Shown here: piece after piece, positions 63,301 through 64,000 of the stretch
How positions within the stretch are numbered: position 1 is the first letter of the stretch
Layout: the number at the start of each line of letters is the position of its first letter
NCBI RefSeq assembly: GCF_000155595.1
Contig: NZ_DS989904.1
Coordinates: forward strand, 2,729,290 to 2,793,289
DNA: 64,000 nt
Reading direction: 5' to 3'
From: Synechococcus sp. PCC 7335
GTDB lineage: Bacteria; Cyanobacteriota; Cyanobacteriia; Phormidesmidales; Phormidesmidaceae
Made by a program: the position numbers and the translations under genes
The notes under the pieces: model-generated
Database searches by the model: none
Told to the model about the DNA's origin: nothing
Seen by the model: the letters and a program-made list of their open reading frames with translations, nothing else

Positions 63301-64000
63301 GCAATTGTCGCTCTCTGTTTTTCCTGTGCTTTTATTCTTATGAATGGTCAAAGCGTACGAAAAGCGATCTGCTCGGGAGATTGTTTCGCCATGCAGGATA
63401 GGCGTTTCCTCTAGGGTGAAGGCAGTATATCGATAGACAATTAGAGGATGACCTAGAGAAACTTCTAAGTAGTCGCTGGTTTCGTAGTTAGCGCGGGTGC
63501 ATTCGATAGTGGCTTCAATACTTTCAATCGAGATAGCCTGACGCTCTAAGGTCGGGAATGTCATTTGATGCTTTAGCTCTGTCTCAAACCGCTTGCCGAG
63601 GGTTGGTACAATATAACTAATATCGATGGCACCTACGGCACCGTCCATGTATAGCAGTTTCTCTTGCAGATAGACTGATCTCTCTGTGAGATTGAGTATG
63701 GACTGTACGTTTCTAGGCGGACGCACTTTCTTAAAAGTTAGATTTTTAAACGTTAGCTCAATGCCCTTGTTGGCTAGGTCTTGTTCTAGCAGTACCAGCG
63801 GGCTAGAAAGGGAATAGACTACCTTTTTTTGAGGTATGACAAAAACGCCTTTGCCCTGTTGTGATTCGGCTAGTCCCTGATTGACTAGGTTCGCGATCGC
63901 CTGACGAACGGTAATTCGACTTACCTCAAAGATATCCATGAGCTGGTGTTCGCTAGGCAGCTTTTTGCCTGGAGCATACTTCCCTGCCTCTATTTCGTGG
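63295..64000 (-). CDS. GntR-family transcriptional regulator (HutC/UTRA type), N-terminus outside window
   Basis: At least 235 residues; the start is beyond the right edge, and the coding frame continues to 64000 (upstream codons read GKKLPSEHQLMDIFEVSRIT). The winged-helix ends in VSRITVRQAIANLVNQGLAE and QGKGVFVI, the classic GntR DNA-binding motif. The effector part (residues about 60-210) has UTRA features: RSVYLQEKLLYMDGAVGAID and HPLIVYRYTAFTLEETPILH. It should bind a small ligand and repress or activate nearby genes. It is convergent to the apcD4-apcB3-isiX operon, so direct control of that operon is possible but unproven. Confidence 0.85.
   Translation of the reverse strand, partial: HEIEAGKYAPGKKLPSEHQLMDIFEVSRITVRQAIANLVNQGLAESQQGKGVFVIPQKKVVYSLSSPLVLLEQDLANKGIELTFKNLTFKKVRPPRNVQSILNLTERSVYLQEKLLYMDGAVGAIDISYIVPTLGKRFETELKHQMTFPTLERQAISIESIEATIECTRANYETSDYLEVSLGHPLIVYRYTAFTLEETPILHGETISRADRFSYALTIHKNKSTGKTESDNCK

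Noticed and set aside
1-64000. CRISPR arrays, rRNA and tRNA genes
   Set aside because: No regularly spaced repeats and no convincing tRNA or rRNA motifs seen in any intergenic region by eye; a tRNA scan was not possible.

Overview
The window is chromosomal DNA from a cyanobacterium that can probably use far-red light. The evidence is photosystem II and phycobilisome core genes, CrtL-type lycopene cyclase, NblA, cyanobacterial Hfq, DUF2499/DUF3593, a ComFB-type protein, and many HIP1 octamers (GCGATCGC) on both strands. The genus cannot be fixed from the sequence; a FaRLiP-capable Leptolyngbya-, Synechococcus PCC 7335- or Phormidesmis-like strain would fit.

Layout. 0-4.2 kb: end of a flavin-oxidase-family gene, a VOC protein, and a GT2 glycosyltransferase followed by an FAD oxidoreductase broken by a 0.3-kb MITE-like element. 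4.7-9.1 kb: ligase-associated phosphoesterase and Lhr-type helicase flanking lycopene cyclase. 9.2-14.8 kb: J-domain/pentapeptide-repeat protein, peptide-binding lipoprotein, CsaB-like transferase, DUF2499-DUF3593. 14.8-19.8 kb: two bilin photoreceptor kinases, a DXCF cyanobacteriochrome hybrid kinase and a biliverdin-type phytochrome with its response regulator. 20-26.9 kb: LipA, L,D-transpeptidase, ComFB, M23 peptidase, DUF421 and a Trk-type K+ system.

27-40.3 kb is the heart of the window. It holds the PSII/phycobilisome part of a far-red light photoacclimation (FaRLiP) cluster: a water-oxidising-type psbA paralogue, then on the other strand, in transcription order, apcD, apcB, apcD, apcE2, a Cys-less apcD, psbD, psbC, psbB and psbH. 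Reading away from the same roughly 0.4-kb intergenic region is a small operon of divergent psbO, a 44-codon psbF, nblA and psbV. The PSI genes, chlF and rfpABC of a full FaRLiP cluster are not in the window.

40.5-59.2 kb is mostly ordinary: Hfq, DapF, SurE, a permease pair, a GH57 branching enzyme, peptidases, BioD, a Ser/Thr kinase, a degenerate histidine kinase and a frameshifted lipoprotein phosphatase. After a 1.3-kb gene-poor stretch comes apcD-apcB-isiX (60.5-63.2 kb), which matches the low-light photoacclimation (LoLiP) gene set. Its IsiA/CP43-like antenna protein carries an unusual tail of about 145 residues with FYQP-like repeats. A convergent GntR/UTRA regulator runs off the window end.

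Inferred picture: one 36-kb stretch (27-63 kb) carries both known sets of far-red-absorbing allophycocyanins, replacement PSII core and extrinsic subunits, and a phycobilisome-degradation adaptor. Together these would let the cell dismantle visible-light antennae and build red-shifted ones. Bilin photoreceptors lie 8-12 kb upstream, but the sequence does not show that they control these genes.
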